From Flavobacterium luteum (GTDB lineage: Bacteria; Bacteroidota; Bacteroidia; Flavobacteriales; Flavobacteriaceae), in assembly GCF_008806775.1 (NCBI RefSeq), contig NZ_WAEM01000002.1, positions 62,001-126,000 of the forward strand: a stretch of 64,000 bases of DNA, read 5' to 3'. Shown in pieces: positions 27,107 to 38,800 of the stretch. Position 1 is the stretch's first letter, and each line of letters begins with the position of its first letter. The position numbers and the translations under genes were made by a program. The notes beneath the pieces are model-generated. The model saw only the letters and a list, made by a program, of their open reading frames with translations, was not told where the DNA came from and ran no database searches.

Positions 27107-28647
27107 TATGCTTTATTTAATTCATTTGCCCAAAATCTACTTCTTGACCATTGCTTTTTAAAATATGCAAAATAACTAAATGGGTTTTTAATATTTTGAA
27201 GCCTGTAATACTTAAAGAAAAGAATGGTCTTATACCCTAAGTTTTGTTCTTTTGTAAAATGTAAAAGTAAGTATAACATTACAGAGGGTGAAGGTTTAGG
27301 TTGAACTGTATCATTTTGCCATTTCAAGAATGGCTTAGTTCTGAAACCTCCAATTGGTGCTTTCAAATGTAAGATCTTTGGACTTGAAAAATAAAGTATA
27401 TCACACCCTCGATTTCTTAATTGCATACCAAAATCGACATCTTCTCCGTAACCAAATTCATATCCTTTCAAAAACTCGGAGTCCTTCAAGCATTCTGAAA
27501 AAACAAAACTACTTCCTGAACCAAAAGTTATCCATTGAAAAACTGTATCTTCATTTGAATCATCTTCGTTTTCAATACATTTTAAAGAAACTGCTTTTAC
27601 CCCTAAATCATTTATCTTTTTTAATGTTTCTTCTATAAAATTAGATTTAATGCGAATATCATCATCCGCAAAGAAAACCCAATCACTTGTAACTTGCTTT
27701 AAAGCTATATTTCGAGCATTACATGCACCCGTTTGATTTATAAAAGTGTGTAAAATCTCGAAAGGCCATTCTTGATTGGTAAGAAAATCTAATTCAGAAA
27801 TGTTTCCTGAAATAGGATTTTGTTCAATTATAATGACTCTTGTTGGAAAAAAAGTTTGACCTTTTAAGTCTAATAAAAAATCATAAAGATACTTTTTTCT
27901 TCCAATAGTAGGAATAATGACATCTAAGGAATACCCATAAATACTTTTCTTATCTACTATTAAATATGGGTTGTCAAAATTTAAATCAAAATTTTTAGCT
28001 CTATTTTTATAAAAGAGGGAAAATAAAAAAGGGAATAATGATGTTTTTCTTTCATACAAAAACAAATTTAAAAACAACAAAAATATCCATCGAAATTTAT
28101 AATGTTGCTTTACAAATCGAAAAAGAGTGTAACGATTTGACTTGTTATTTTTGAAATCAATTTTATGCTTTAAAAGTTTGGGCTCTGAATAACACAAAAC
28201 ACCTTTGGGCATGGCTAATTTTGCCAAAGAACATAAAAAATAATCAAAATTTACATCTAGACTTTTCTTGTTTTTTAAACTGAGTAATAGCTCAGAATAA
28301 ACTGCTCCAACGCAACTGCTCATTTGCCATGTAGGAAACATAACCTCAGAATTGACTTTAATAAAAGGCGATTGTTCAACATAGCCAATGCTTTTATTAA
28401 GAAATTGACTAATGGATGGGTTATAGGATATCAACATTTTTTTGTGATGAAATAATTTTTCTATTTCAGAAATATTTAAATGTTCCTTTACATTTTCATG
28501 ACACCAAACCAAGAGTTCATCAGGATATATTTTGGCCAAATCAAATAAGAAAGCTGATAAAGATAGATTCATTTCTAAGCCAAAACTATTAAAATCGCTT
28601 CCTTTTAATTCAACTACTTTATTGTTTTTATGGTAAATAATTATCAT
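27106..28647 (-). CDS. Glycosyltransferase family 2 with a long N-terminal extension
   Basis: A 513-residue protein and first gene of the glycan operon. The GT2 domain starts only near residue 245 (LDVIIPTIGRKKYLYDFL). It contains the metal-binding FFADDDIRIK and the acceptor motif GYEFGYGEDVDFGMQL. The preceding 240 residues are not part of the usual GT2 fold. They contain a conserved-looking segment MFPTWQMSSCVGAVYSELL and a single hydrophobic stretch RWIFLLFLNLFLY that may bind the membrane. I do not recognise that extension. It could be a degenerate partner transferase or a targeting domain. The upstream spacer is AT-rich without a clear promoter. Confidence 0.88.
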   Translation of the reverse strand: MIIIYHKNNKVVELKGSDFNSFGLEMNLSLSAFLFDLAKIYPDELLVWCHENVKEHLNISEIEKLFHHKKMLISYNPSISQFLNKSIGYVEQSPFIKVNSEVMFPTWQMSSCVGAVYSELLLSLKNKKSLDVNFDYFLCSLAKLAMPKGVLCYSEPKLLKHKIDFKNNKSNRYTLFRFVKQHYKFRWIFLLFLNLFLYERKTSLFPFLFSLFYKNRAKNFDLNFDNPYLIVDKKSIYGYSLDVIIPTIGRKKYLYDFLLDLKGQTFFPTRVIIIEQNPISGNISELDFLTNQEWPFEILHTFINQTGACNARNIALKQVTSDWVFFADDDIRIKSNFIEETLKKINDLGVKAVSLKCIENEDDSNEDTVFQWITFGSGSSFVFSECLKDSEFLKGYEFGYGEDVDFGMQLRNRGCDILYFSSPKILHLKAPIGGFRTKPFLKWQNDTVQPKPSPSVMLYLLLHFTKEQNLGYKTILFFKYYRLQNIKNPFSYFAYFKKQWSRSRFWANELNKA

Positions 28648-28787
28648 GAAATGTTTATCATTTTTTTTGTTATTTTTAAAGAATAAACTTTAAATCAATT
28701 ACATAGTTTTTTTATCATTAAAACCGCATATATTTACTTTATATAAATTTTAAATGTTTTAAATTTTCTGTTAACTTTATAAAATTG

Positions 28788-28817
28788 AATAGAAATAGAA
28801 ACAAAAATAGAAATATA
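28788..28817 (+). repeat. Short 6-bp tandem repeat upstream of the Dpm1-like gene
   Basis: Five consecutive hexads with consensus AATAGA end 9 bases before the start codon. The rest of the 178-base divergent spacer is almost pure A and T, and I see no canonical promoter in it. Confidence 0.45.
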
Positions 28818-28825
28818 ATTACAGA

Positions 28826-29536
28826 ATGAGTGAGAAATTATCAATCATTATTCCAGTATATAATGAAGAAAATACAATACATTTTATTTTGGACAAAATA
28901 AAAGATGTAAAATTACTGAACAATATTTCTAAAGAAATAATAATTGTAGATGATTGTTCTTCAGATAACTCATTAATAAACATACATAAATATTTATTAA
29001 ATAATAATGATTTAAATATTATAATTTTAAAGCATGAAATAAATAAAGGAAAAGGAGCAGCACTTCATACAGGAATTAATAAAGCTACAGGGGATATTTT
29101 AATCATTCAAGATGCTGATTTAGAATACGATCCACAGGAATACAATATCCTTTTAAAACCTATACTTGACGGAATTGCAGATGTGGTTTATGGAAGCCGA
29201 TTTATGGGTGGCAAGCCTCACAGAGTACTATTTTTTTGGCACAGCATTGGGAACAAATTTTTAACATTTTTAAGTAATATGTTTACCAATCTTAATTTAA
29301 CAGATATGGAAACTTGTTATAAAATGTTTAAAAATGAAATCATTCAAAATCTAAAATTAAATGAAACTCGATTTGGTTTTGAACCTGAAGTTACAGCAAA
29401 AATCTCTAAAATCAAAGGAATTCGAATATATGAAGTAGGCATCAGTTATTATGGTAGAACATTTGAAGAAGGTAAAAAAATAAGTTGGAAGGATGGTTTT
29501 AGAGCAATTTATTGCATTTTAAAATACGGTATATGA
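28826..29536 (+). CDS. Dolichol-phosphate-mannose-synthase-like glycosyltransferase family 2
   Basis: A 236-residue GT2 enzyme of the Dpm1/polyprenol-phosphate glycosyltransferase type. The motifs are [35 protein letters not shown], and the metal-binding [11 protein letters not shown]. The segment [10 protein letters not shown] and the late [11 protein letters not shown] are also typical. It has no C-terminal membrane anchor. It should load a sugar onto undecaprenyl phosphate for a periplasmic transferase. The next gene starts in an ATGA overlap with its stop and encodes a polytopic membrane protein, which fits this carrier model. The gene is divergent from the main glycan operon. Confidence 0.88.
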   Translation: MSEKLSIIIPVYNEENTIHFILDKIKDVKLLNNISKEIIIVDDCSSDNSLINIHKYLLNNNDLNIIILKHEINKGKGAALHTGINKATGDILIIQDADLEYDPQEYNILLKPILDGIADVVYGSRFMGGKPHRVLFFWHSIGNKFLTFLSNMFTNLNLTDMETCYKMFKNEIIQNLKLNETRFGFEPEVTAKISKIKGIRIYEVGISYYGRTFEEGKKISWKDGFRAIYCILKYGI

Positions 29537-30948
29537 TGAAAAAAGTATATCTAGTGCTTTTGATTTCTGGAATAGTTTTAAGGTTTTTTATCCAATTTAT
29601 ATTTCCCACTTTTAATGGTGATGAAATCGCTTTAGGCAACAACATTAAGTATTCTAATTTCATTGAACTTTTACACCCACTAAAACATAATCAAAGTGCA
29701 CCACCTTTATACTTGTTACTTCAAAAATTAATTATTACTATTTCTCCGCTACATTTTTGGATAAATATTAAAATTTTAAGCTTCATTTCATCTGTTTTAG
29801 GAATACTCTTTTTTTACATTTTTATAAAGAAAAATAAATTTAAATTAATTTTTCTTTTACCCTTTATCATTCTATTATTTAACCCTTTTAACATTTCAAA
29901 TTCATTAACTCTAAAACAATATACCATTGATTTAACTGGAATTATAATTTTGTTAGTGTACTTCAAGACCACTTGGTTCAAAAAATACAATTGGATATTC
30001 TTTATGATTTGGTGTTTAATGTCAAATATTGGACTTTTCGCTTGTGCTGGATACATCCTATTTAGATTTATCAATTCAAACATAAAAGTAAATTTATCCG
30101 AGGTAGCTAACTTTTTTAAAACAAATTTATTGACTTTTATAGCACCTATTCCTTACATTATATATTTCATTTGGTATATGAAACAAGATGGCGCAAAGGA
30201 ATTAAAAGAATTTATGCTAATATTTTGGAATGATTCCTTTATTCCATTAAACAGTAGTTTTTTTAAATATTCGCTATATACAATTCATGGTTTGTGGATT
30301 TTTATGTATAATGCATTTGAAATTTGGGGAATTTTTTTAATGCTTTTAACGATTCCTTTTATTATATTTTTTAAACGAAAAGGAATAATATTTAAAGATG
30401 AAATAATACTACTTAGTATCGTTCTAATCATACACTTGTTATTTAACATTTTTCATCTGTATCCTTTTTCCGAGCGATTATACTTATATTTATCTCCTTT
30501 GTTTATTTTAATTTTAGGCTGTTCACTTGAAATAATAAGTCATTTTAATAATCTAAAAAAATATTTTTCTAAATTATATGTTTTAATTTCTATTACTACA
30601 ATATTTTTATATTCATTATACCTTTTCTGCAATGATAATGATGTATTTGGATTGTACAGAAAATTTAAAAAGTTAGATGTAAGAATCATCTATGCAACCG
30701 AAAAATCACTATATAATTTAAATAGTTTTGACGGATTTACTGATAATAAATTTAAACATAATTATTCATTTGTATTGGCTGATTCAGAGTTAGAAAAATC
30801 AAAATACTTAATTTCTAGAGTATCGAAAAAAATAAAAATGAATAGTACTTCTCCTGAAGAGCCATTTATAGAGAATTTAATTCAAAAAAATAAAATAAAA
30901 AAAATAGATGATGTTAATGGATATAATATTTATGAAATAAAAAAATAA
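29533..30948 (+). CDS. Polytopic membrane protein, putative GT-C glycosyltransferase
   Basis: A 471-residue protein. I start it at ATG 29533, which overlaps the upstream TGA, rather than at the in-frame 29512. It has about 10 predicted transmembrane segments and a C-terminal soluble tail of about 90 residues. An acidic pair in FNGDEIALG just after the first segment, [14 protein letters not shown], and [10 protein letters not shown] resemble the catalytic and substrate loops of GT39/GT83-like GT-C transferases, which use polyprenyl-phosphate sugars in the periplasm. Similarity is at the pattern level only. Base composition is extremely AT-rich, and lysine is coded mostly by AAA, unlike the ribosomal block. 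It ends at a strong bidirectional terminator. Confidence 0.7.
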   Translation: MMKKVYLVLLISGIVLRFFIQFIFPTFNGDEIALGNNIKYSNFIELLHPLKHNQSAPPLYLLLQKLIITISPLHFWINIKILSFISSVLGILFFYIFIKKNKFKLIFLLPFIILLFNPFNISNSLTLKQYTIDLTGIIILLVYFKTTWFKKYNWIFFMIWCLMSNIGLFACAGYILFRFINSNIKVNLSEVANFFKTNLLTFIAPIPYIIYFIWYMKQDGAKELKEFMLIFWNDSFIPLNSSFFKYSLYTIHGLWIFMYNAFEIWGIFLMLLTIPFIIFFKRKGIIFKDEIILLSIVLIIHLLFNIFHLYPFSERLYLYLSPLFILILGCSLEIISHFNNLKKYFSKLYVLISITTIFLYSLYLFCNDNDVFGLYRKFKKLDVRIIYATEKSLYNLNSFDGFTDNKFKHNYSFVLADSELEKSKYLISRVSKKIKMNSTSPEEPFIENLIQKNKIKKIDDVNGYNIYEIKK

Positions 30949-30972
30949 TCAAGTCCGTCCATTTTATATAAC

Positions 30973-31009
30973 AAAAAACGTCCCGATTTCTATCGGGACG
31001 TTTTTATTT
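30973..31009. terminator. Bidirectional terminator between glycan genes and the rpoC block
   Basis: CGTCCCGAT and ATCGGGACG form a perfect 9-bp stem around a 4-base loop, with an A-run on the left and a T-run on the right. It serves both the rightward GT-C gene and the leftward DUF3467 gene. Confidence 0.92.
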
Positions 31010-31321
31010 TTATGCTTGACCTGCAGGTCCAAAATTTAGCGGAATTGGAGGCTGCTCAGTGTCTTTTATTTCTCCATGAGAAACTTCAAAACGGTGAACA
31101 TTTTCGGCCAATGCCTTTACTAATCTTTTAGCATGCTGTGGAGTCAAAACTATTCTTGATTTGACTTTAGCCTTTGGTGTACCTGGCATAATGCATACAA
31201 AATCTAAAACAAATTCCGATGCAGAATGATTAATTATCGCCAAATTAGAATAAATTCCTTCTGCAATAGTCTCGTCTAATTCTATATTGATTTGCCCTTG
31301 TTGTTGCTTTGATTCACTCAT
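31010..31321 (-). CDS. DUF3467 domain protein
   Basis: A 103-residue protein of the DUF3467 family, widespread in Bacteroidota and often found directly downstream of rpoC. The core reads INIELDETIAEGIYSN, then SEFVLDFVCIMPG, and LTPQHAKRLVKALAENV. It has no signal peptide or membrane segment. The function is unknown. Its constant position behind rpoC suggests a role near transcription, but that is inference. A long hairpin separates it from rpoC, so its expression may depend on readthrough. Confidence 0.92.
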   Translation of the reverse strand: MSESKQQQGQINIELDETIAEGIYSNLAIINHSASEFVLDFVCIMPGTPKAKVKSRIVLTPQHAKRLVKALAENVHRFEVSHGEIKDTEQPPIPLNFGPAGQA

Positions 31322-31347
31322 TTTTTTTATAGAGTTTATTAAAATTT

Positions 31348-31384
31348 GCCACTAAGTCACTTAACCAAATAAGGACTTAGTGGC
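31348..31384 (-). terminator. Hairpin terminator downstream of rpoC
   Basis: GCCACTAAGTC and GACTTAGTGGC form a perfect 11-bp stem with a 15-base loop, flanked by AAATTT-type runs. It lies 14 bases after the rpoC stop and before DUF3467, so it probably attenuates rather than fully separates the two. Confidence 0.75.
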
Positions 31385-31398
31385 AAAATTTTGTTTTT

Positions 31399-34300
31399 TT
31401 AATAAATATATTCTTCTCTATTCGCCATCATTTCGTTGTAATCTTCTTTAGAACCTACAATTGTATTGTCATATTCTCTCATACCTGTTCCAGCAGGGAT
31501 TCGATGACCAACAATTACATTTTCTTTCAATCCTTCTAAGTAATCAATTTTACCTGCAACAGCAGCTTCATTTAATACTTTAGTAGTTTCTTGGAACGAT
31601 GCTGCCGAGATAAACGATTTTGTTTGTAACGAAGCTCTAGTAATACCTTGTAAAACAGGAGTAGCAGTAGCTGTAATAACATCACGTGCCACAACCAAAT
31701 TTTTATCGGTACGCTTCAACAATGAATTTTCATCACGTAATTCACGAGGAGAAATAATTTGACCTGGTTTCAATGTACTTGAATCTCCAGCATCTTCAAC
31801 CACTTTCATACCATATAATTTATCGTTTTCAACAATAAAATCTTTGGTATGAATTAATTGCTCTTCTAGGAATAAAGTATCTCCTGGATCTTCAACTCTA
31901 ACTTTACGCATCATTTGACGAATAACCACTTCGAAGTGTTTGTCATTTATTTTTACCCCTTGCAAACGATATACCTCTTGAATTTCGTTTACCAAATACT
32001 GTTGAACAGCTGCTGGCCCTTGAATTCTTAAAATATCCTCTGGAGTAATAGCTCCATCTGACAATGGCACACCTGCTCTAACGAAGTCATTTTCCTGAAC
32101 TAAGATTTGACTTGATAATTTAACCAAGTATTTCTTAACCTCACCAAACTTAGATTCGATAACAATTTCACGGTTCCCTCTTTTAATTTTTCCAAAAGAA
32201 ACAACACCATCAATTTCAGAAACAACTGCTGGGTTTGAAGGATTACGAGCTTCTAACAACTCTGTAATTCTTGGTAAACCTCCGGTAATATCTCCTGCTT
32301 TTGAAGAACGACGTGGTATTTTTACCAATACTTTACCTGCTTTAATTTTCTCACCGTTCTCCACCATCAAGTGGGCTCCAACTGGTAAATTATATGAACG
32401 AATTAGTTCATTGTCTTTACCGTAAACCAATAAAGTTGGAATTAATTTTTTAGTTCTAGATTCAGAAATTACTTTTTCTTGAAAACCAGTTTGCTCATCA
32501 ATCTCTACTTGGTAGGATTGTCCTTGCTCTAAATCTTCATAAGCAATTTTACCTGTAAATTCAGATACAATTACTCCATTATAAGGATCCCATTTACAAA
32601 TTACTGTTCCTTTAGAAACTACGTCTCCGTCTTTTACAAAAATACTTGAACCGTATGGGATATTATGAGTATTCAGAATAATTCCTGTTTTTACATCAAC
32701 CAATTTCAATTCCGTAGAACGAGAAACTACAATATCAACAGCATTACCATCATTATCTTCTCCTTTAACGGTTTTTAAATCTTCTATTTCTAATTTACCA
32801 TCAAAACGAGTTATAATGCTAGATTCTTCAGAAATTCCACCCGCAACCCCACCTACGTGGAACGTACGTAATGTTAACTGAGTTCCTGGCTCTCCAATGG
32901 ATTGAGCGGCAATAACACCAACTGCTTCTCCTCTTTGAGTCATTTTTCCAGTAGCTAAATTTCTACCGTAACATTTTGCACAAATTCCTTTTAACGCTTC
33001 ACAGGTTAATGGTGAACGTACTTCCACTTTCTCGATAGGAGAAGCCTCAATAGTTTTCATTATAGCCTCTGTAATTTGTTGTCCAGAATGAACAAGGATT
33101 TCAGAAGTTAAAGGATTGATAAGGTCTTGTAATGCTACACGTCCTAAAATTCTTTCTCCTAAAGTTTCGACAATTTCTTCATTTTTCTTCAATGCAGATA
33201 CTTCAATTCCTCTTAAAGTTCCACAATCCTCGATGTTTACAATAACGTCTTGGGAAACGTCATGCAATCTTCTGGTTAAGTATCCAGCATCAGCCGTTTT
33301 TAATGCGGTATCTGCAAGACCTTTACGAGCACCGTGAGTAGAAATAAAGTACTCAAGGATAGAAAGACCTTCTTTAAAGTTAGAAAGAATTGGGTTTTCA
33401 ATAATTTCACCACCACCAGCATTCGATTTTTTAGGCTTAGCCATCAATCCACGCATACCAGTTAACTGACGAATTTGTTCTTTAGAACCCCTTGCTCCAG
33501 AGTCAAGCATCATATACACCGAGTTGAAACCTTGTTGGTCTTCTCTAATGTTTTTCATTGCTGTTTCTGTAAGCTGCGCATTTGTTGAAGTCCACACATC
33601 AATAACTTGGTTATAACGTTCGTTATTGGTGATAAGACCCATATTATAATTTGCCGAAATACCTTCAACTTGTGCTCTGGCATCTGCAATTAATTTTGGT
33701 TTTTCATCTGGGATTCTAATATCTCCTAATGAGAATGACAATCCACCTTTGAAGGCAAATTTGTATCCCATATCCTTCATGTTGTCTAAGAAGGCAGCTG
33801 TTGTAGGCACATTAGTCACGCTTAAAACGTGTCCAATAATGTCTCTTAAGTTTTTCTTAGTCAATACATCATTGATATATCCTGCTGCTTCTGGAACCAC
33901 TTCATTAAATAAAACTCTTCCAGCTGTAGTTTGTATAATTTTATAAACTAATTCACCATCTTCATTAAAATCTTTAGCTCTAATTTTTACTCGAGCATTC
34001 AATTCTAATCTTCCTTCATTTAAGGCAATATTTGTTTCTTCAGCAGAATAGAAAGTTAAACCTTCTCCTAAAATTTTCATTTCTGGAGTTGACAAACGCT
34101 CTTTGGTCATATAATAAAGACCTAAAACCATGTCTTGAGAAGGTACCGTAATTGGCGCGCCATTCGCAGGATTCAAAATATTATGAGAAGCCAACATTAA
34201 TAATTGTGCTTCCAAAATAGCCTCTGGTCCTAACGGCAAGTGAACTGCCATTTGATCCCCATCAAAATCCGCATTAAATGCAGTACAAACTAGAGGATGC

Positions 34301-35715
34301 AATTGGATTGCTTTTCCTTCAATCAATTTTGGTTGGAATGCTTGAATACCTAATCTGTGCAAAGTAGGAGCACGATTCAGCAAGATTGGGTGACCTTTGA
34401 TAACATTCTCAAGGATATCCCAAACTACAGGCTCTTTTTTGTCTATTATTTTTTTAGCTGATTTAACCGTTTTTACAATTCCTCTTTCTATCAATTTACG
34501 GATAACGAAAGGTTTGTATAATTCGGCTGCCATATCTTTAGGAATACCACATTCGAATAGTTTCAATTCAGGTCCAACAACAATTACCGAACGAGCAGAA
34601 TAATCCACACGTTTTCCTAGTAAGTTTTGACGGAAACGACCTTGTTTTCCTTTAAGGGAATCCGAAAGTGATTTCAAAGGACGGTTTGATTCTGTTTTAA
34701 CTGCAGAAGCTTTTCTTGTGTTATCAAAAAGTGAATCTACCGATTCCTGCAACATACGTTTTTCGTTTCTTAAGATCACTTCAGGAGCTTTAATCTCCAT
34801 CAATCTTTTCAAACGGTTGTTACGTATAATTACACGACGGTATAAATCATTTAAATCTGAAGTTGCAAAACGACCCCCATCAAGTGGCACAAGTGGACGT
34901 AATTCTGGTGGGATAACAGGCACCACTTTCATGATCATCCACTCAGGGCGATTCTCACGGTTCAAGTTAGACTCGCGGAAAGACTCAACAACTTGTAATC
35001 TTTTTAAGGCTTCTGTTTTACGTTGTTTAGACGTTTCGTTATTAGCACTGTGACGCAATTGATAAGACAGTTCATCTAAATCAATACGAGCTAATAAGTC
35101 CATAATACACTCAGCTCCCATTTTAGCAACAAATTTATTTGGATCAAAATCATCCAAATATTGATTGTCTTGTGGAAGTGCGTCTAAAATATTTAAATAT
35201 TCTTCTTCAGTTAAAAAGTCTAATCTTTGAACAGACTCTCCTTCCGGAGTTTTAGCAATACCTGCCTGAATTACTACGTATCTTTCGTAGTAAATAATCA
35301 TATCTAATTTCTTAGAAGGTAAACCAAGAATGTATCCAATTTTGTTAGGAAGCGATCTAAAATACCAAATATGAGCAATAGGCACAACTAAATTGATGTG
35401 TCCTACTCTATCACGACGTACTTTTTTCTCCGTAACTTCGACACCACAACGGTCACAAATGATTCCTTTGTAGCGAATTCGTTTATACTTTCCACAAGCA
35501 CATTCAAAATCTTTTACTGGTCCGAAAATTCGTTCGCAAAAAAGACCGTCACGCTCTGGTTTGTGGGTTCTATAATTGATTGTTTCTGGCTTTAACACTT
35601 CACCTCTTGACTCTGCCAAGATAGATTCAGGTGAGGCTAGTCCAATCGAGATTTTATCAAATTTTTTGATTGGATTTTTATCTCTGTTGTTATTGTTATT
35701 TCTATTATTCATCAT
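31399..35715 (-). CDS. rpoC: DNA-directed RNA polymerase beta' subunit
   Basis: A 1438-residue beta' subunit. The N-terminal zinc ribbon [20 protein letters not shown] lies near 70-90. The catalytic [12 protein letters not shown] motif with the three magnesium-binding aspartates is intact, as are the bridge-helix and trigger-loop region ([23 protein letters not shown]) and the second zinc site ([13 protein letters not shown]). The protein starts with an asparagine-rich tail, [12 protein letters not shown]. Either of two adjacent ATGs could be used. It is co-transcribed with rpoB. The spacer between them holds an unusual heptad repeat hairpin. Confidence 0.98.
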   Translation of the reverse strand: MMNNRNNNNNRDKNPIKKFDKISIGLASPESILAESRGEVLKPETINYRTHKPERDGLFCERIFGPVKDFECACGKYKRIRYKGIICDRCGVEVTEKKVRRDRVGHINLVVPIAHIWYFRSLPNKIGYILGLPSKKLDMIIYYERYVVIQAGIAKTPEGESVQRLDFLTEEEYLNILDALPQDNQYLDDFDPNKFVAKMGAECIMDLLARIDLDELSYQLRHSANNETSKQRKTEALKRLQVVESFRESNLNRENRPEWMIMKVVPVIPPELRPLVPLDGGRFATSDLNDLYRRVIIRNNRLKRLMEIKAPEVILRNEKRMLQESVDSLFDNTRKASAVKTESNRPLKSLSDSLKGKQGRFRQNLLGKRVDYSARSVIVVGPELKLFECGIPKDMAAELYKPFVIRKLIERGIVKTVKSAKKIIDKKEPVVWDILENVIKGHPILLNRAPTLHRLGIQAFQPKLIEGKAIQLHPLVCTAFNADFDGDQMAVHLPLGPEAILEAQLLMLASHNILNPANGAPITVPSQDMVLGLYYMTKERLSTPEMKILGEGLTFYSAEETNIALNEGRLELNARVKIRAKDFNEDGELVYKIIQTTAGRVLFNEVVPEAAGYINDVLTKKNLRDIIGHVLSVTNVPTTAAFLDNMKDMGYKFAFKGGLSFSLGDIRIPDEKPKLIADARAQVEGISANYNMGLITNNERYNQVIDVWTSTNAQLTETAMKNIREDQQGFNSVYMMLDSGARGSKEQIRQLTGMRGLMAKPKKSNAGGGEIIENPILSNFKEGLSILEYFISTHGARKGLADTALKTADAGYLTRRLHDVSQDVIVNIEDCGTLRGIEVSALKKNEEIVETLGERILGRVALQDLINPLTSEILVHSGQQITEAIMKTIEASPIEKVEVRSPLTCEALKGICAKCYGRNLATGKMTQRGEAVGVIAAQSIGEPGTQLTLRTFHVGGVAGGISEESSIITRFDGKLEIEDLKTVKGEDNDGNAVDIVVSRSTELKLVDVKTGIILNTHNIPYGSSIFVKDGDVVSKGTVICKWDPYNGVIVSEFTGKIAYEDLEQGQSYQVEIDEQTGFQEKVISESRTKKLIPTLLVYGKDNELIRSYNLPVGAHLMVENGEKIKAGKVLVKIPRRSSKAGDITGGLPRITELLEARNPSNPAVVSEIDGVVSFGKIKRGNREIVIESKFGEVKKYLVKLSSQILVQENDFVRAGVPLSDGAITPEDILRIQGPAAVQQYLVNEIQEVYRLQGVKINDKHFEVVIRQMMRKVRVEDPGDTLFLEEQLIHTKDFIVENDKLYGMKVVEDAGDSSTLKPGQIISPRELRDENSLLKRTDKNLVVARDVITATATPVLQGITRASLQTKSFISAASFQETTKVLNEAAVAGKIDYLEGLKENVIVGHRIPAGTGMREYDNTIVGSKEDYNEMMANREEYIY

Positions 35716-35730
35716 AGTTTAAAACTTGAA

Positions 35731-35802
35731 TTGATAATTGATAATGGATAATTAACAATTGACAAGCAGTATGCTTATCAATTGTTAATTGTTAATTGTT
35801 TT
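35731..35802 (-). repeat. Heptad repeat array and 13-bp hairpin in the rpoB-rpoC spacer
   Basis: Five consecutive 7-base units close to TTGATAA/TTGACAA run from 35731 to 35765. After a 9-base centre, units close to TTGTTAA run from 35775 to 35802 as their inverse. The arms AATTAACAATTGA (35750-35762) and TCAATTGTTAATT (35778-35790) pair perfectly, with a further AAGC/GCTT inner stem. In the transcript this makes a long AU-rich hairpin between the rpoB stop and the rpoC start. Confidence 0.8.
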
Positions 35803-38800
35803 ATTCTTCTAAACGAATGTCTAATCCAAGACCTTTCAATTCATGCATCAATACATTGAATGATTCTGGCAATCCTGGTTCTGGCATAGACTCTCCCTTA
35901 ACAATAGCTTCGTACGTTTTAGCTCTTCCAATCACGTCATCCGATTTAACAGTTAAGATTTCTCTTAATGTGCTAGATGCTCCGTATGCTTCAAGTGCCC
36001 AAACCTCCATCTCTCCGAAACGTTGCCCTCCAAATTGCGCTTTACCACCTAATGGTTGTTGCGTAATTAAAGAGTACGGTCCGATAGAACGTGCGTGCAT
36101 TTTGTCGTCTACCATGTGTCCTAACTTTAACATATAGATTACTCCAACTGTTGCTGCTTGGTGGAAACGTTCTCCTGTTCCTCCATCATACAAATACGTA
36201 TGTCCGAATCTAGGAATTTCAGCTTCATCAGTTAATTCATTGATTTGATCTAGAGTTGCACCATCAAAAATTGGAGTTGCATATTTGCGTCCTAATTTTT
36301 GTCCAGCCCAACCTAAAACCGTTTCATAAATTTGACCGATGTTCATACGTGAAGGTACTCCTAGTGGATTCAATACAATATCAACTGGCGTACCGTCTTC
36401 AAGGAAAGGCATATCTTCATGACGAACAATACGAGCAACAATACCTTTGTTACCATGACGTCCTGCCATTTTATCCCCAACTTTAAGTTTACGTTTTTTA
36501 GCTATGTATACTTTTGCTAATTTCAATATTCCTGCTGGTAATTCATCTCCAACTGTAATGGTAAATTTCTCTCTTCTTAATGCTCCTTGTAAATCGTTCA
36601 ATTTAATTTTATAGTTATGAATTAAATCATTAACCATTTTATTGGTAGCATCATCAGCTACCCATTGACCTTTACTTAAGTGAGCAAAATCTTCTACAGC
36701 ATAAAGCATTTTTTGAGTGTATTTTTTACCTTTTGGCAATACTTCTTCACCCAAATCATTCATTACACCTTGAGAGGTTTTTCCGTTTACGATTAAGAAT
36801 AATTTCTCAACTAATTTGTCCTTTAAATCAACAAACTTAGTCTCGAACTCCATTTCTAAAGCGCCTAAAGCATCTTTATCTTGAGTACGTTTACGTTTAT
36901 CCTTAACTGCTCTTGCGAACAATTTTTTATCCAAAACAACACCATGTAGAGAAGGAGAAGCTTTTAATGAAGCATCCTTAACATCACCCGCTTTATCTCC
37001 GAAGATTGCACGAAGTAATTTTTCTTCTGGAGTAGGATCTGATTCCCCTTTTGGAGTAATTTTTCCGATTAGAATATCGCCAGGTTTAACTTCAGCTCCA
37101 ATTCTAATCATACCATTTTCATCTAAATCTTTAGTAGCTTCTTCAGAAACGTTTGGAATATCATTTGTTAATTCTTCATTACCTAATTTAGTATCTCTTA
37201 CTTCCAATGAATAATCATCAACATGGATAGAGGTAAAAATATCGTCACGAACTACTTTTTCAGAAATAACAATCGCATCCTCGAAGTTGTAGCCTTTCCA
37301 TGGCATAAACGCTACTTTTAGGTTACGACCTAAAGCTAATTCTCCATTTTGAGTAGCATATCCTTCAGATAATACTTGTCCAAGAGCCACTCTGTCACCT
37401 TTTCTAACGATAGGTTTCAAGTTGATACTTGTAGACTGATTGGTTTTTCTAAATTTAATTAGATTGTATGTTTTTTCATCAGCTTCAAAACTTACCATTC
37501 TTTCTTCCTCAGAACGGTCGTATTTAATAGTAATGATATTAGCATCTACATATTCAACAATTCCAGGACCTTCAGCATTTATCAAAACTCTAGAATCTGA
37601 AGCTACTTGACGCTCTAAACCTGTTCCAACGATAGGTGCTTCTGGACGTAACAATGGTACAGCCTGACGCATCATGTTAGATCCCATCAACGCTCTATTC
37701 GCATCGTCATGTTCCAAGAAAGGAATTAATGAAGCTGAAATAGAAGCAATTTGGTTTGGCGCAACATCAGTATAATGCACTTTTGCAGGATCAATAACCG
37801 GGAAATCTCCCTCTTGACGAGCAATTACATTTTCAGCAGTAATTTTACCTGTAGCATCCATTTCGATGTTTGCTTGAGCAATTAACTGTCCTTCTTCTTC
37901 TTCAGCACTTAAATATATAGGAGTAGCATTTAAATCTACAACACCATTAGTTACTTTACGATACGGTGTTTCTATGAAACCCATTCCGTTTACTTTAGCA
38001 TAAACACCTAAAGACGAAATCAATCCAATGTTTGGTCCCTCAGGAGTTTCAATAGGACAAAGTCTTCCATAGTGTGTATAGTGAACGTCACGCACTTCAA
38101 ATCCTGCTCTTTCTCTTGAAAGTCCTCCTGGTCCAAGGGCAGATAATCTTCTTTTGTGAGTAATCTCAGCTAATGGATTCGTTTGATCCATAAATTGAGA
38201 CAACTGGTTGGTACCAAAGAAAGAGTTGATTACCGATGATAATGTTTTGGCATTAATCAAATCGATTGGTGTAAACACCTCGTTATCTCTAACGTTCATT
38301 CGCTCTCTAATAGTTCTAGCCATACGGGCTAAACCAACGCCAAATTGTTGTGACAATTGTTCACCAACAGTTCTAACACGACGGTTAGATAAGTGATCAA
38401 TATCATCAATCTCAGCTTTAGAGTTGATTAATTCGATCAAATATTTAACGATGGTAATAATGTCTTCTTTGGTAAGCACTTGCTTTTCCATAGGAGTATC
38501 AAGACCCAGTTTTTTGTTTATTCTATAACGACCTACTTCACCTAAATTGTAACGTTGATCCGAGAAGAATAATTTATCTATAATACCACGAGCCGTTTCT
38601 TCATCAGGTGGTTCTGCGTTACGCAATTGTCTGTAAATGTGCTCAACAGCTTCTTTTTCAGAGTTTGTGGGGTCTTTTTGTAACGTGTTGTGAATAATAG
38701 AATAATCGGTTTGATTATTACTTTCTTTATGCAACAAAATAGATTTAACGTTGGATTCTATAATTTCTTCTACATTGTCTTTGTCAAGAATCGTATCTCT

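Noticed and set aside
28648..28825. Promoter of the glycan operon in the 178-base divergent spacer
   Set aside because: No TAnnTTTG with a TTG at proper distance on the minus strand. The region is nearly pure A and T, so any call would be a guess.
31344..31390. Repeat of CACTAAG-like units at the rpoC terminator as another heptad array
   Set aside because: Only one unit pair is visible and the pattern is explained by the perfect 11-bp stem.
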